DNA of 60,347 bases from DASVTR01 sp033855775 (GCA_033855775.1 JAWVFT010000058.1:1-60347), one strand, 5' to 3'; shown: positions 27,323 through 36,266, numbered from the stretch's first letter. Notes: generated from the letters alone by a model not told the origin. Numbers and translations are program-made.

Positions 27323-27922
27323 TCAAGCCGTCAAGGGTTGAAGTCGCCCCGCTCCCTTTAACGAGTCGAGGTCTATATCAGCCATGCAGCGGACTTTTAT
27401 CTGGTTGAGAATCAACTCGCCTTCCAAATGGACAACGCCGGTTTGAGCGTCAAGGTCAGCGCGGCTCAAGTCCGTGCCCTCGCGGCTGAGCCTGACTCCG
27501 AGTTCCGTCCCGCCAGCAGTCTCCGTAAACTTGATGAAGACGTAGCCCCGCTCAAGAGAATCCTTCAACGCGTGGACGCTTTTCTCCGGTCGCAAGCCGA
27601 GAGCTACCGGATGCTCGCCCTGAGACAAACGCTCAACGAGCGTGGGCTTCGGCGTCCTCAAGTCTTGCCCATTGCCACTGTCCGCCAGCGACTCTGAGCG
27701 TAGAGTTTCCTGCGCCATCCGCCTGCGCAAGCTCAAAGGCCGCATGTCCGTCCACACTTCCTCGATGTAGGCCAGACACTCTTGCTTAGTCCCGCTCTTG
27801 CCCGCGTCATTCCACCCGAGCGCGTTCTCACGGTCGGCGGGCCAGATAGAATATTGCTCTTCATGATTCACCACCACTTTGTAAATAGTGGTGTCTTCCT
27901 TGTCCGAATTACGCCAACTCAT
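27323..27922 (-). CDS. MbtH-like protein with a long C-terminal extension
   Basis: A 199-residue protein. The start is ATG 27922, with GGAGG four bases upstream. Residues about 10-65 are a complete MbtH domain (NHEEQYSIWPADRENALGW, KQECLAYIEEVWTDMRPLSL). MbtH proteins bind adenylation domains and help them fold and activate amino acids. The usual length is about 70 residues. Here about 130 more follow, including PVALGLRPEKSVHALKDSL, FIKFTETAGGTELGVRL and VKVRCMADIDLDSLKG, from a domain I do not recognise. The Pro of the family's PxGW segment is Ala. It is the first gene of the NRPS operon, 84 bp before the ankyrin gene. The MbtH call is firm; the role of the added domain is unknown. Confidence 0.93.
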   Translation of the reverse strand: MSWRNSDKEDTTIYKVVVNHEEQYSIWPADRENALGWNDAGKSGTKQECLAYIEEVWTDMRPLSLRRRMAQETLRSESLADSGNGQDLRTPKPTLVERLSQGEHPVALGLRPEKSVHALKDSLERGYVFIKFTETAGGTELGVRLSREGTDLSRADLDAQTGVVHLEGELILNQIKVRCMADIDLDSLKGAGRLQPLTA

Positions 27923-28707
27923 CTTGCCTCCATTTGCCTGATGATGATCTATGACGGGCAAGCGAACTCCCTTGCCGAATTGATTTGACGAGTTAAGAGA
28001 TGATGGAACGGCTTTGAGGGCCGTTGGCTGAAGGGCCGCGCCGTGCTTGCCAGCGAAAACAAAAACTCCTGCCCGGCCTGCGGTTTTTGAGAAACTCGCA
28101 AGCTACCGCCCTTTCCGCCGTTATACGGCAGATAAAAGAGATGTTGCTCGCTGGCAACTGGTCGATAAGAGACTGTAAAAGCTCCCTTTTCAGCCTCTAA
28201 CGCTCGGGAATGAGGAACTACAGGGCAGAAACTAAAACTATCGAAATCAAAGAGCGGCCGGTCGCCGGATAAATTAATAACGATGTCGTTTTGTTAAAAA
28301 GCTAGCCTTCTAACAATCGCCGCTGCTTTCTTGCCCTTATAATCGCCGCTTAAACTCTTAAATTATCATCCAAACATCGAGCCAAAAGTTTGAGCCACCC
28401 GCTAAAATCTAGGCAGAGTGTATAAAATTGCAAATTTTCTTGCAACCGCTCATGACACTATTGCGATTGAATCCTCCATCGCCCCAAGCATATGTCAGGC
28501 CGTTTCAAGCTTCCGTTGGCCCACGTTCCCTGCAAATAGGTTTCAGCGCGAAACGATTTTCAGCTTACATGCTTGCTCTGTGACTCCGCAATAAGCTCAG
28601 CAACATCCGCCGAGAGATAGCAATTTTCGCGTCCCTTTCATCTCTCGACAAGCTCTCAAAGGGTCATCTCAAACAATCCACGCGGGTCGGGCCCCTTGTC
28701 CCTCTGC
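27923..28707 (-). promoter_or_regulatory. 785-bp non-coding region ahead of the NRPS operon
   Basis: No convincing gene in either direction; it is AT-richer than its flanks around 28240-28450. It must carry the promoter of the MbtH-NRPS operon, read leftward. I could not fix a clear -35/-10 pair; TTAACA at about 28292-28297 with an AT-rich stretch 17 bp on is only a weak candidate. The MbtH-proximal part holds the inverted-repeat structure at 28047-28157. Confidence 0.5.
28047..28157 (-). ncRNA. Candidate structured leader RNA of the NRPS operon
   Basis: A perfect 10-bp inverted repeat (TTGCCAGCGA at 28047-28056, TCGCTGGCAA at 28148-28157) could close a 91-nt loop. Inside lie a GCCG/CGGC hairpin (28117-28129) and a GCGGT/ACCGC stem (28080-28109) that itself holds a TTGAG/CTC-AA stem. 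In the operon's transcript this sits about 125-235 nt before the MbtH start. It matches no riboswitch that I can recognise. I looked for cobalamin-box and c-di-GMP features and saw none. It may be a pause or antitermination target, or chance. Confidence 0.35.
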
Positions 28708-31233
28708 TCATAAGTTTCGTTGGAAAAGGTATGAAACTTTAATAAAGAATGTTCGCCCGTTGCGGCGGAATCCAGGCTCAAACTGCCCCGTGAACGGGCT
28801 GTAAAAGTTGCGGTTCAAATCATCGTTGTAGCCGACGTAGAAGGAAGTGCCGGGATTGGGCGTCCAGCCGAGCAGGAATTGGCCGCGAATGTTTGAGAAG
28901 AGACTCTCATAATCAACACGCGCGCGCAGGAACGTGAAGCGCGTGAATTGATACGTCGAGCGCAGGGAGAGAATGTTGTCGTTAAAAGCCACAAGGTCAG
29001 TGTCTCTTCGCCTGAGCCTGGTCTTGGAATAATCGAGAGTATTGCGCAAGGCGGCGGTCGGCTGGTAAGTCAGGTTAGCGCTCAACTCAAGCTGGTTTCC
29101 CGGGCCGGGGTCAAGCGGGGCGTTGGGGTCGAGCAACGCCGCCGGGCTGGCGCGCGCATACTTCGGCCCGCCGCCGAAATCGAAGTCAAGCTGTCCCCAC
29201 TTGTAACCGGCGAAGACAAAGAGCGAAATCTGTTTGTTGGGCGTCGTCGAACCGTAAGCGAAGACGTTTTTTAGATAAGCGGAGCGTTCGGGGTCAGGCC
29301 CTGCAAACGCGCCTATGACGGTGGCGCTGCGCGGCGTCCCAAACTCCTCTTCAAAAACACGCTCGTAGCCGCCCGCGAAGCCGACGCGAAAATAAGTCTG
29401 CTTTTTAAAGTTAGCTCCGGCCTGCGTCTCGTTATTCCAGTACTGTAGGCGGCCTTGCCAATCGAAGTTGGTGCTGGCGTAATTGATGACGCGCCATGAA
29501 GTGAGCCGCGCATTCGGGTTTGGCTCGGAGTAGTAGCCGATGTTGAAAATATCGTAATTGGTATTGACGCGGCGTGTGAATCCGACATCGGCGCGGTAAT
29601 CGCGCGTGCGTCCCTCGCCGTCCGCGCCGTATCTCAAGTGACGGCCCTGCTGCGCGTAGCTGTAAGCATAGCCGAACCCGTTTTTAACTTGATAAGGAGT
29701 TAACTGTCCGGTCAGCGTATCAAACGTATTGCGCGAGTTGGTGCCGAGCAGTTGAAACTCAAAGGTCGACTGCGGGCCAACGCGAAAGCGACCGTCGATG
29801 CTGCCGACATGGTTATGCTGCTCGATGAAATTATAGGTGGTCGCCAGCAAGCCCAGACTGTTCTCCTTGCCCACATCCCGCTTGAGCCGCAAGACGCCGA
29901 TGTAAGAATTCTTATCTATAAACCGCTCGATGAAAGGAAGGATGGCGGGGTCTGTGCGCTCCTCTTCCGTGAAATTGCCGGGGGCGTTGTCCGAAGCCAC
30001 AAGCAGCCCGAAAGAGGTGCGCCCCTTTTTGCCTGTGAGCTTGGCGGCCACGTCCGGGTCAACGATGGTGCGCGTGTTGACGACGGAAATCAGAGTTTGA
30101 AAGATGTCAACGCCTTCGAGAAAGAAGGGGCGTTTTTCGGGATAGAAAATGGGGAACCGCTGGTTGGCGCGAAGCACAAGCTGGTCGGCTTCAATCTGCG
30201 CGAAGTCAGGATTGAGGGCCAAGTCGAGCGTGATGGTCGGCGTAATTCCGAATTTCGCGGTGAGGCCGGGGTCGGCTTTAATCGGCTCGTTGAGGAACCG
30301 ACCGGGGTCTAGAAAAAAGGGATTCGACTGTAAGGCGTCGATGGTCATCGTCCGCAGCCGGTTGCCCGTTTCCGAGAGCGTCAGGGAAGGAATCAGTTCC
30401 AGCGTGCGCCCGCGCCAGATGCCTTCGAAGCCGACGATGTGGCCCTCTTGATTGAGCGTCCCGGATCTATCGCGCGAGCGCGGCATCCAGGAGCTTTCTT
30501 CGTCGTTGAAGCGCTTGATATGACGATAAGCATGGATGCCCCAGAGCAACTCTTTGCCCGTCTTGTACCGGAGCGACTTGAAGGGAATGGCGACTTCCAG
30601 CGTGTAGCCGTCCTTCGTTATCAAGCCCTTCGATTCCATCAGGAAATCAGGATTATAGTCAACGCCCTGCGCCTCCGTCAGGATGCCGTCCTGCTGCACT
30701 CCGAGCGGGTTGAAATAGAGCGCGTAAGCTTTGCGCTGGTCGTCGTAGGTGTCGAGCAGGACGCCGACGTAATCGTCGTCCAGGATTTGGTCGCGCTTCG
30801 GGACATTCACGCGCACGCGCTCCGGGTCATCAAAGGCGCGAAAGCCGATGTAGAGATTGGTCGAGTCGTAGCCAATCAGCACTTCGGTCGGCTTCGAAGG
30901 CGCGATGTTGTCGCCCGGTTGAATCTGGTAGAAATCTTTGAGGACGGCGGCATCCTTCCACGCTTCATCATCAAGCTTGCCGTCAATGACGAGCGGCTTT
31001 TCAAAACGCGGAAGCCGCACGGGCTGCGCCTTCTCAGGCGGCAGGACGCCCGCGGCTCTGCCGGCGGGAATCGTTGAAGCCGGAGCGGTCGTTAAAGCCG
31101 GGGCCGTAGTCGGGATAGACGGCGAAGCGACCGGCGTGGCCGCTCCGGCGGCGGAATCGGCAGTAGGCTGTTGCCCAAACGCGGCGAAGTTCAGAAGCAA
31201 GATGGCTGCTATTAAGATTGAAGCTCTCTTCAT
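28708..31233 (-). CDS. DUF5916 protein with N-terminal carbohydrate-binding-like domain
   Basis: An 841-residue exported protein starting at ATG 31233 with GAGAG upstream. A signal peptide (ILIAAILLLNFAAFGQQ) is followed by a Pro/Thr/Ala-rich linker. A CBM9/DOMON-like sandwich lies at about 75-250 (IDGKLDDEAWKDAA, LYIGFRAFDDP). The rest looks like the beta-rich DUF5916 region (FPIFYPEKRPFFLEG, alternating aromatic strands), probably an outer-membrane barrel, ending FFIKVSYLFQRNL. The ending Phe-x-x-x-Leu pattern fits an outer-membrane protein. The molecular role of the family is not established. It lies between the NusG-like gene and the NRPS operon on the same strand, so a part in handling the product is possible but unsupported. 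Confidence 0.88.
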   Translation of the reverse strand: MKRASILIAAILLLNFAAFGQQPTADSAAGAATPVASPSIPTTAPALTTAPASTIPAGRAAGVLPPEKAQPVRLPRFEKPLVIDGKLDDEAWKDAAVLKDFYQIQPGDNIAPSKPTEVLIGYDSTNLYIGFRAFDDPERVRVNVPKRDQILDDDYVGVLLDTYDDQRKAYALYFNPLGVQQDGILTEAQGVDYNPDFLMESKGLITKDGYTLEVAIPFKSLRYKTGKELLWGIHAYRHIKRFNDEESSWMPRSRDRSGTLNQEGHIVGFEGIWRGRTLELIPSLTLSETGNRLRTMTIDALQSNPFFLDPGRFLNEPIKADPGLTAKFGITPTITLDLALNPDFAQIEADQLVLRANQRFPIFYPEKRPFFLEGVDIFQTLISVVNTRTIVDPDVAAKLTGKKGRTSFGLLVASDNAPGNFTEEERTDPAILPFIERFIDKNSYIGVLRLKRDVGKENSLGLLATTYNFIEQHNHVGSIDGRFRVGPQSTFEFQLLGTNSRNTFDTLTGQLTPYQVKNGFGYAYSYAQQGRHLRYGADGEGRTRDYRADVGFTRRVNTNYDIFNIGYYSEPNPNARLTSWRVINYASTNFDWQGRLQYWNNETQAGANFKKQTYFRVGFAGGYERVFEEEFGTPRSATVIGAFAGPDPERSAYLKNVFAYGSTTPNKQISLFVFAGYKWGQLDFDFGGGPKYARASPAALLDPNAPLDPGPGNQLELSANLTYQPTAALRNTLDYSKTRLRRRDTDLVAFNDNILSLRSTYQFTRFTFLRARVDYESLFSNIRGQFLLGWTPNPGTSFYVGYNDDLNRNFYSPFTGQFEPGFRRNGRTFFIKVSYLFQRNL

Positions 31234-31438
31234 GATTTATCTCTCAACCCCTTGACGACATGGAATGCGAGCAACGGACGGTGGCGATGACCTCTGCGCT
31301 GCGAAAAAACGGAATCGGGAGTTTCAGCAAACAGCGGCTCTGGCGGATAGCATCTGCGTTAGTCTTTCGTGACTCAAACTTTTCGCGTTGAAGCCATAAA
31401 CGACGAGCGAACGACGCATGCTCGTCGCCGTCGAGAGA

Positions 31439-31981
31439 TTAACTATCCGCCGGGCTTTGCTCTTTTTTTATGGACTCTCTTTCAATCAGAATGCGGCCTT
31501 GATAGCTGACCGCTTCCAAGAGGATTGAGACGCGATCACAAGCGCTGATGTTAAGCTCGAAAATGCCTACCAAATCTTTCAAAGGCCCGTGCCTGATGAC
31601 GACCTTATCGCCGGGCTTGAACTCTTCACGAGGACGGGCGCGGCTATCGCTATCAACGCGCGACTTGAGGCATTCGATGACTTCATCATCGAGCGGGACA
31701 GGGCTGCCGCCGAATCTGACCACGTTGTGCACGCCCCTCGTAAAACGGATTTTGTGCAGCAGCTTGCTCGCATCAAACCGCGCGAAGAGATATTGCGGGA
31801 ACATTATCTTTTTCACATAAGTCGTCTTGAGAGTGCGCGTGTCATAGACCGGCTCCTTGACACATGGCGAGAAAGCTTCCACGCCCCAGGCGCTCAGATT
31901 GACGTAGGCACGCTGTTCCTGTTTGGGCTTGGTATGAATGACATACCAGCTAGGGATTCCTCCAAATACGGAAGAGCTCAT
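31439..31981 (-). CDS. NusG/RfaH/LoaP-like transcription antiterminator
   Basis: A 180-residue NusG paralogue. I choose ATG 31981, which has GGAGG seven bases upstream; a longer reading from 32041 would run through the -10 box at 32010. The N-terminal NGN domain starts WYVIHTKPKQEQRAYVNL and contains KKIMFPQYLFARFD. The C-terminal KOW motif is FKPGDKVVIRHGPLKDLVG. The divergence and short form fit specialised paralogues such as RfaH, UpxY and LoaP, which let RNA polymerase read through long polysaccharide or antibiotic operons. The neighbouring operon of about 28 kb with internal hairpins is an obvious target. The family call is firm; the target is inference. Confidence 0.92.
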   Translation of the reverse strand: MSSSVFGGIPSWYVIHTKPKQEQRAYVNLSAWGVEAFSPCVKEPVYDTRTLKTTYVKKIMFPQYLFARFDASKLLHKIRFTRGVHNVVRFGGSPVPLDDEVIECLKSRVDSDSRARPREEFKPGDKVVIRHGPLKDLVGIFELNISACDRVSILLEAVSYQGRILIERESIKKEQSPADS

Positions 31982-32009
31982 AGCAAGACCTCCAGCGTAA
32001 GCAAGGGTT

Positions 32010-32015
32010 ATTATA
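32010..32015 (-). promoter_or_regulatory. -10 box of the NusG-like gene
   Basis: On the minus strand the sequence reads TATAAT, a perfect -10. It is 29 bp upstream of the ATG at 31981, which leaves room for a short leader with GGAGG. The matching -35 is poor (TTCTTC at 16 bp spacing). Confidence 0.5.
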
Positions 32016-32029
32016 AGGAGACTAAAGCA

Positions 32030-32095
32030 ATGAAGAACCAACAGTTGATCCGGCGACCTCTTACGACAACACTCTCAGAATGCTCATGCTTCTAA
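32030..32095 (+). CDS. Candidate 21-residue Cys-containing peptide
   Basis: A short ORF that starts MKNQQLIRRPL and ends TLSECSCF. It has a textbook AAGGAG nine bases before its ATG. It points away from the NusG-like gene with only 48 bp between the two starts, and a terminator on the same strand lies 190 bp downstream. Two Cys in a CSC arrangement, plus Ser and Thr, are near the C-terminus. It could be a leader peptide, a tiny modified-peptide precursor, or chance, since its ribosome site overlaps the -10 of the opposite gene. No function assigned. Confidence 0.35.
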   Translation: MKNQQLIRRPLTTTLSECSCF

Positions 32096-32288
32096 GGTCG
32101 AGGATGGAGGCAAATTGAATCCAGTCGCAGCTTGAATCGCAAGGAAAGAGGCCGTCCGTGTTATCTCATCAGTCTATAACTCCTTGACTTGTGAGTTAAT
32201 CCTCGACCGCATGGACGCGTCGGATGCAGGCTCGTCGGGGATGGCATCTGTCGCTACACACAGCGGCGGAGGATGATAATTGACAGAA

Positions 32289-32333
32289 AGCCTCGTCACG
32301 ACTTTGAACGGCGGTGACGAGGCTCGATTTTTT
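32289..32333 (+). terminator. Rho-independent terminator
   Basis: An 11-bp perfect stem (AGCCTCGTCAC at 32289-32299 with GTGACGAGGCT at 32314-32324), a 14-nt loop, then CGATTTTTT. It works only on the plus strand, although no large plus-strand gene lies upstream. It is the best evidence for a small divergent transcript here. Confidence 0.8.
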
Positions 32334-32692
32334 CGACGCTACTTCAACAAAACCGTCTAACTTCCAACTTTATGAAGATTGCTGCACATCGCTTGATTCC
32401 CTTTTCCAGCCAGCGGTTTTCCACCGGACGGGCGCGAGAGACGGAATCGAAGTCCAACATTCGACGGTAGTTTTACATGCTTGCAAACGTTCTGTCAACG
32501 AGCCAAGAGCGCTTGCGATAGTCTTCATGACAGCCGCTGCTTTGAGAGCATTTATGGTGGCAACTCGTTTCCGTTGTCCATCTCTCAAGGCATCGCGTCA
32601 AAGACTGCGACAAGCGCTCCGGCGTTGAAATTCAGGCGGCCAGCAGTTGCGGCAGCATGTTAGCGTCCGGCGAATTTAGTTTGCCGAAATCG

Positions 32693-33541
32693 CTAATTGC
32701 GGCGAATCCTGATGTCGCCTTCGATGTGAGAAATTGAAATGTCGGCTCCGCCGTTGCCGAAGCGCGCTCTGTATCCGGCTCGACCGGAATCGTTGACTTG
32801 CGCGTCAGGAATTTCCGTTTTGATGTCGCCTGAGTAGGAGTTGATGCGCAGGTCTGCATTGACATCGCTCGATAGGCCAAGCTCGACCGAGCCTTCAACT
32901 TGAGAGATGTTGATGCCCTGCGAGCCTAAGCGAGAAACCATCAGCGACAAGCCTTTTTCCAAAGACCGGATGTCGGCGGATTGCGCCTTTGCCACCTTGA
33001 CGAAGCCTTCTATGCTGTCGAGCCGGAGCGCGCCGTCGGTTGCGCCGATACTAAGGTCGCCCTCGATTTGCTTGAAGCTGAGATTGGCTGAACGCGGGAC
33101 GACGAGCTTCATGCGCTCGCGGGCGTGAATAATCTTGCAGCTTTTGTCTTGCTGATGACGGAGGACAAGAGTGCCCTGCGTGTGTTGAATATCAATCTTG
33201 TCGCAATCGTAATCGGCCTGCGTCCGCGCCATGCGAACCAGATGAATTTCGGCCACGTTGCCGTCGGTCGTCTCGACCTCGACCGGGCCTTCGATTCCTG
33301 AAATATCGACGCGCGCATCCGGCGAGAGTTGATAGGTTTCGTTAATCTCGCTGCGGACGGAATAGGCCCGCTCGTCCTGCGTCGAAGCGGCAGCGTCCCG
33401 TGAGGCAGGAGCCTGCGCTGTGGCGTTCGTGTTGGAATTGACTGTATTCATGACTGTAGGTTTTCCTTCTCCGGTGGCGCACCCAATCACATTTAAAATC
33501 GTCGCCAGAGCAATAATAGCTTTAGACATGTATCCGCTCAT
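32693..33541 (-). CDS. Lipoprotein with DUF4097-like adhesin repeats
   Basis: A 282-residue protein. I choose ATG 33541, which has AGGAGG upstream. A lipoprotein signal (AIIALATILNVIGC) gives a lipidated Cys in the lipobox VIGC. After a Thr/Asn/Ala-rich linker, residues from about 75 on form regular beta repeats of the DUF4097 kind (ISGIEGPVEVETTDGNV, LSFKQIEGDLSIGATDG, ISHIEGDIRIRRN), a putative surface beta-helix. Its function is unknown. It is transcribed toward the NusG-like gene, but the plus-strand terminator and 711 bp separate them. Confidence 0.85.
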   Translation of the reverse strand: MSGYMSKAIIALATILNVIGCATGEGKPTVMNTVNSNTNATAQAPASRDAAASTQDERAYSVRSEINETYQLSPDARVDISGIEGPVEVETTDGNVAEIHLVRMARTQADYDCDKIDIQHTQGTLVLRHQQDKSCKIIHARERMKLVVPRSANLSFKQIEGDLSIGATDGALRLDSIEGFVKVAKAQSADIRSLEKGLSLMVSRLGSQGINISQVEGSVELGLSSDVNADLRINSYSGDIKTEIPDAQVNDSGRAGYRARFGNGGADISISHIEGDIRIRRN

Positions 33542-33781
33542 CACTGTTCTTCCTCCTCGTTGCTGCATTGAGCCAAAAAACGTCTCACGCCAATTGAAGC
33601 TGATGACCGCAGCGCTCAATTCATCGTGCTATCTATACTAACACCGCACAAGATAGTTTCATGGCAAAAAACTTCGCGCCTTTTCTTTGAGCCTCAGCCT
33701 CAAGCTCATCAAACGGCTTGAAATGCGAGACTATGCAAGCAGTTAGGCAAGCAATTTGGCTACGGCCCGGCGAGGAGAGCG

Positions 33782-34567
33782 TCAGGGCCGCGTTTGGGCC
33801 GGGCGCAAAAGAGTCTCCGTGATGATTTGCAAGAGCGGCTGCTGCGCCGTGCGGAGGAAAAAATGGTCGCCGGGCAGCATGCGCGCGATGAAGGCCGCGC
33901 TCGTCTGCTCGCGCCAACTCATGATGTCTTCACGTGGAATCTGCGCGTCCTGTATTCCACCGAAGGCCGTCAGAGGAATGTCGAGCGGAGGCTCGTCCGT
34001 GTAGACGTAAGCCTGCGACACTTGAAAATCGGCGCGCAGAGTGGGGAGCAACAACTCCATCAACTCCGGGTGCTCCAACACTTCCTTCGGCGTGCCGTTG
34101 AGCCGTCGCAACTCTTCGATGAACTCCGGCTCAGGCAAATCGTAGGTGCGCGAGTGCCTGCCGGGCAACTGCGGCGCGGAACTGCCGGAGGCGAAGAGGT
34201 GAACGGGCCGCGGGCCGCGCTCTCGACGCAACTGCCTTGAGAGTTCAAAGGCGATGGTGGCTCCCATGCTGTGGCCGAAGAAGGCGAACGGCTTGTCGAA
34301 GTAGGGCGCGAGCTCTTCGCGCAGGGGCGGGATAAGCATCTCGCAGCTTGTCATCGCGGGCAGGTGAAGAAGCCTGTCACGACCGGGCAGTTGCACCGGA
34401 CAAACTTCGATGAACTCCGGCAGGTTGTTGGCCCAACCGCGATAGATAGAAGCGTTGCCCCCGGCGTATGGAAAGCAGAAGAGGCGCACCCCGGCGCGCG
34501 TGTTCGTCCGTGGCAAATCCACCCATGATGGCGTTGCGGCTTTGTTAGTCGTGTTCGGTTTCAGCAT
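33782..34567 (-). CDS. Type II thioesterase of the NRPS cluster
   Basis: A 261-residue alpha/beta hydrolase of the stand-alone thioesterase family that clears misprimed or stalled acyl groups from carrier domains. Visible are RLFCFPYAGGNASIYRGW, QLPGRD and the nucleophile motif GHSMG (Ser100). The likely acid is Asp207 (GGIQDAQIPRED) and the likely base His235 (PGDHFF). Length and motifs match GrsT/SrfA-TE-like enzymes. No dedicated ribosome site stands out. Its presence extends the biosynthetic neighbourhood to about 34.6 kb, on the same strand as the NRPS genes. Confidence 0.95.
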   Translation of the reverse strand: MLKPNTTNKAATPSWVDLPRTNTRAGVRLFCFPYAGGNASIYRGWANNLPEFIEVCPVQLPGRDRLLHLPAMTSCEMLIPPLREELAPYFDKPFAFFGHSMGATIAFELSRQLRRERGPRPVHLFASGSSAPQLPGRHSRTYDLPEPEFIEELRRLNGTPKEVLEHPELMELLLPTLRADFQVSQAYVYTDEPPLDIPLTAFGGIQDAQIPREDIMSWREQTSAAFIARMLPGDHFFLRTAQQPLLQIITETLLRPAQTRP

Positions 34568-34685
34568 AATCCATTCATTTAAATTCCAGCCGGGCGATGT
34601 GTCAAAGTCTTCGATGAATAAAAGCGTGATTCCTATTCTTAAACTCTTCCCCGTCGCCTTCCGTTTAGTCTCTGCCGAAAATAGC

Positions 34686-36125
34686 TCAGCGTATTCCGAC
34701 CAATCCCTGCACCGATTGAATCAACTTTTCCGAATCGTAGCCGACGCCGTCTTTGAAGACGATTTCCACCTTCTCTATGTCGCTGATATTCGCCGCGGGG
34801 TTTCCCTTGACGACCACAAGGTCGGCCTGCTTGCCGACGGCGATTGAGCCGACACGCGCGTCTTCACCGAGAAACTTTGCGCCGTTGAGGCTGGCAATCT
34901 TTATCGCTTCGGGCGGCGTAAAGCCCGCTTCAACCAGCAACTCGACTTCGCGCAAATCGCCGAAGCCCGCGACGATGCCGCCGTTGCCGGTCGGGTCCGG
35001 CCCCGCGATGAGCAAGCCTCCCGCTTGAACAAACGCGCGCTCGAAATCCATCGCCTTGCGCAACAGCGGGACGAAGTTCGCTTCGGACGAGACGCGCGCT
35101 CGCGCTTGCAGATAACGCACACGCGCATCCGCAGACATCACGCTCAGCATGCGCGGATTCAGCAACGCCGTCGCCGCGCCGATGCCGCTCTGGCTCAACG
35201 GCGCGGCGCCAGCCTCAAAGACCGGCAGGGTCGAAGTGACCGCCACTTTTTTAGCGACCAGAGCGCGAATCGTTTCCCGCGCGGCGGAGCTATTCAAATC
35301 CAGTTGCCGCAAACTCGCGCTGACGGCGTTGCCCGGCGGACACTGGTCAGCCTTTTTTTCGGGGACAAACTCGGAATCCGCGAACAGCCCGTGCTCAAGA
35401 TTATCAATGCCGATTTCGGCGGCTTCACGATAACCGATTGAGCAGAGGTGGCCCGTCACTTTCAAACCGCGCTTGTGCGCTTCTTCGACGACCGCGCGCA
35501 ATTCGTCGCGCGTGATGTTCATGTATGCCTTGAATGAAGTCGCGCCCGCGTCGGCCCAGAAGTTCACCATGCGCCGCGCGTCGTCCGGCCCTGCGAGTTG
35601 ATGCATGACGGGCGTGAACGCTCCCTCGCCCTCGAAATACGGAGCCGTGACATGCATCTTCGGGCCAATCATCCGGCCCGCGTCGATGAGCCGCTTTATC
35701 TCAAGGTCTGTGTACGGAGCGACGCTGCCCGTCGTGCGAATGGTGGTGACGCCGAGGGCCAGATAGAGACGCGGAAAGCTGCTGCCCATGTTCGAGTACA
35801 TCGGCGGCGACCCGCCCATCGGGAAGAACATGTGGTTGTGCATCCCGACGAGGCCGGGAAGAATTGTGTAGCCCGTGAGGTCCAGCGTTTGCGCCGTCGC
35901 CGGAGCTTTCGCCGTCGCGCTCGCCTCTATCGACTGAATCTTGCCGCCGCTGATGACAATCGTTTGATTTTCAAGCGGCGCGGCCCCTGTGCCGTCAATC
36001 ACACGCACATGCGTCAAGACTACCAACTGAGCGTCAACGCGAATGAACGGCTGGCGGTCAGGCGTTTGCGCGAAGGCGGTAAGACTAAAGCAAAAGAGCA
36101 GAAGGATAGAGAGCTTGATAGACAT
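34686..36125 (-). CDS. Secreted amidohydrolase-family protein
   Basis: A 479-residue metal-dependent hydrolase with a signal peptide (LSILLLFCFSLTAFAQ). Family signatures: VRVIDGTGAAPLENQTIVI near the N-terminus, HNH metal ligands in LPGLVGMHNHMF, TSFKAYMNIT (possible bridging Lys), VTGHL and NLEHGL, and the catalytic Asp probably in AGPDPTGNGG. The end has the usual VGSIAVGKQADLVVVKGNP. Members act on cyclic amides, Xaa-Pro dipeptides or organophosphates; the substrate cannot be read here. The start has AAAGGAGAAC upstream. It may simply flank the cluster. Confidence 0.9.
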   Translation of the reverse strand: MSIKLSILLLFCFSLTAFAQTPDRQPFIRVDAQLVVLTHVRVIDGTGAAPLENQTIVISGGKIQSIEASATAKAPATAQTLDLTGYTILPGLVGMHNHMFFPMGGSPPMYSNMGSSFPRLYLALGVTTIRTTGSVAPYTDLEIKRLIDAGRMIGPKMHVTAPYFEGEGAFTPVMHQLAGPDDARRMVNFWADAGATSFKAYMNITRDELRAVVEEAHKRGLKVTGHLCSIGYREAAEIGIDNLEHGLFADSEFVPEKKADQCPPGNAVSASLRQLDLNSSAARETIRALVAKKVAVTSTLPVFEAGAAPLSQSGIGAATALLNPRMLSVMSADARVRYLQARARVSSEANFVPLLRKAMDFERAFVQAGGLLIAGPDPTGNGGIVAGFGDLREVELLVEAGFTPPEAIKIASLNGAKFLGEDARVGSIAVGKQADLVVVKGNPAANISDIEKVEIVFKDGVGYDSEKLIQSVQGLVGIR

Positions 36126-36266
36126 GACTTTGTTCTCCTTTTACGGCGACCCGGAGTTTCGCCGCGATAGAATGACTGCATGAACATCCGTGCTCACGGC
36201 TTGATGAATCTCTTAAGCAAAGGCTGCACAGTTCAATTGACAACCACCTTGACAATGACGCCGCTA

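Larger units (their letters stand above)
31982..32692. other. 711-bp region between NusG-like and lipoprotein genes
   Basis: It contains the NusG-gene promoter box, a candidate 21-residue plus-strand ORF (32030-32095), a second tiny plus-strand ORF at 32211-32276 without a ribosome site (starts MDASDAGSSG, ends SGGG) and a plus-strand terminator (32289-32333). Longer open frames at 32314-32628 on both strands look random. The plus-strand elements together suggest a short transcript of about 300 nt. Confidence 0.45.

Noticed and set aside
28047..28157. Cobalamin riboswitch
   Set aside because: I could not find the conserved B12 box or its core segments, despite three B12 proteins downstream.
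32314..32628. Open frames on both strands after the terminator
   Set aside because: No ribosome site, no recognisable composition or motif, and mutual overlap.
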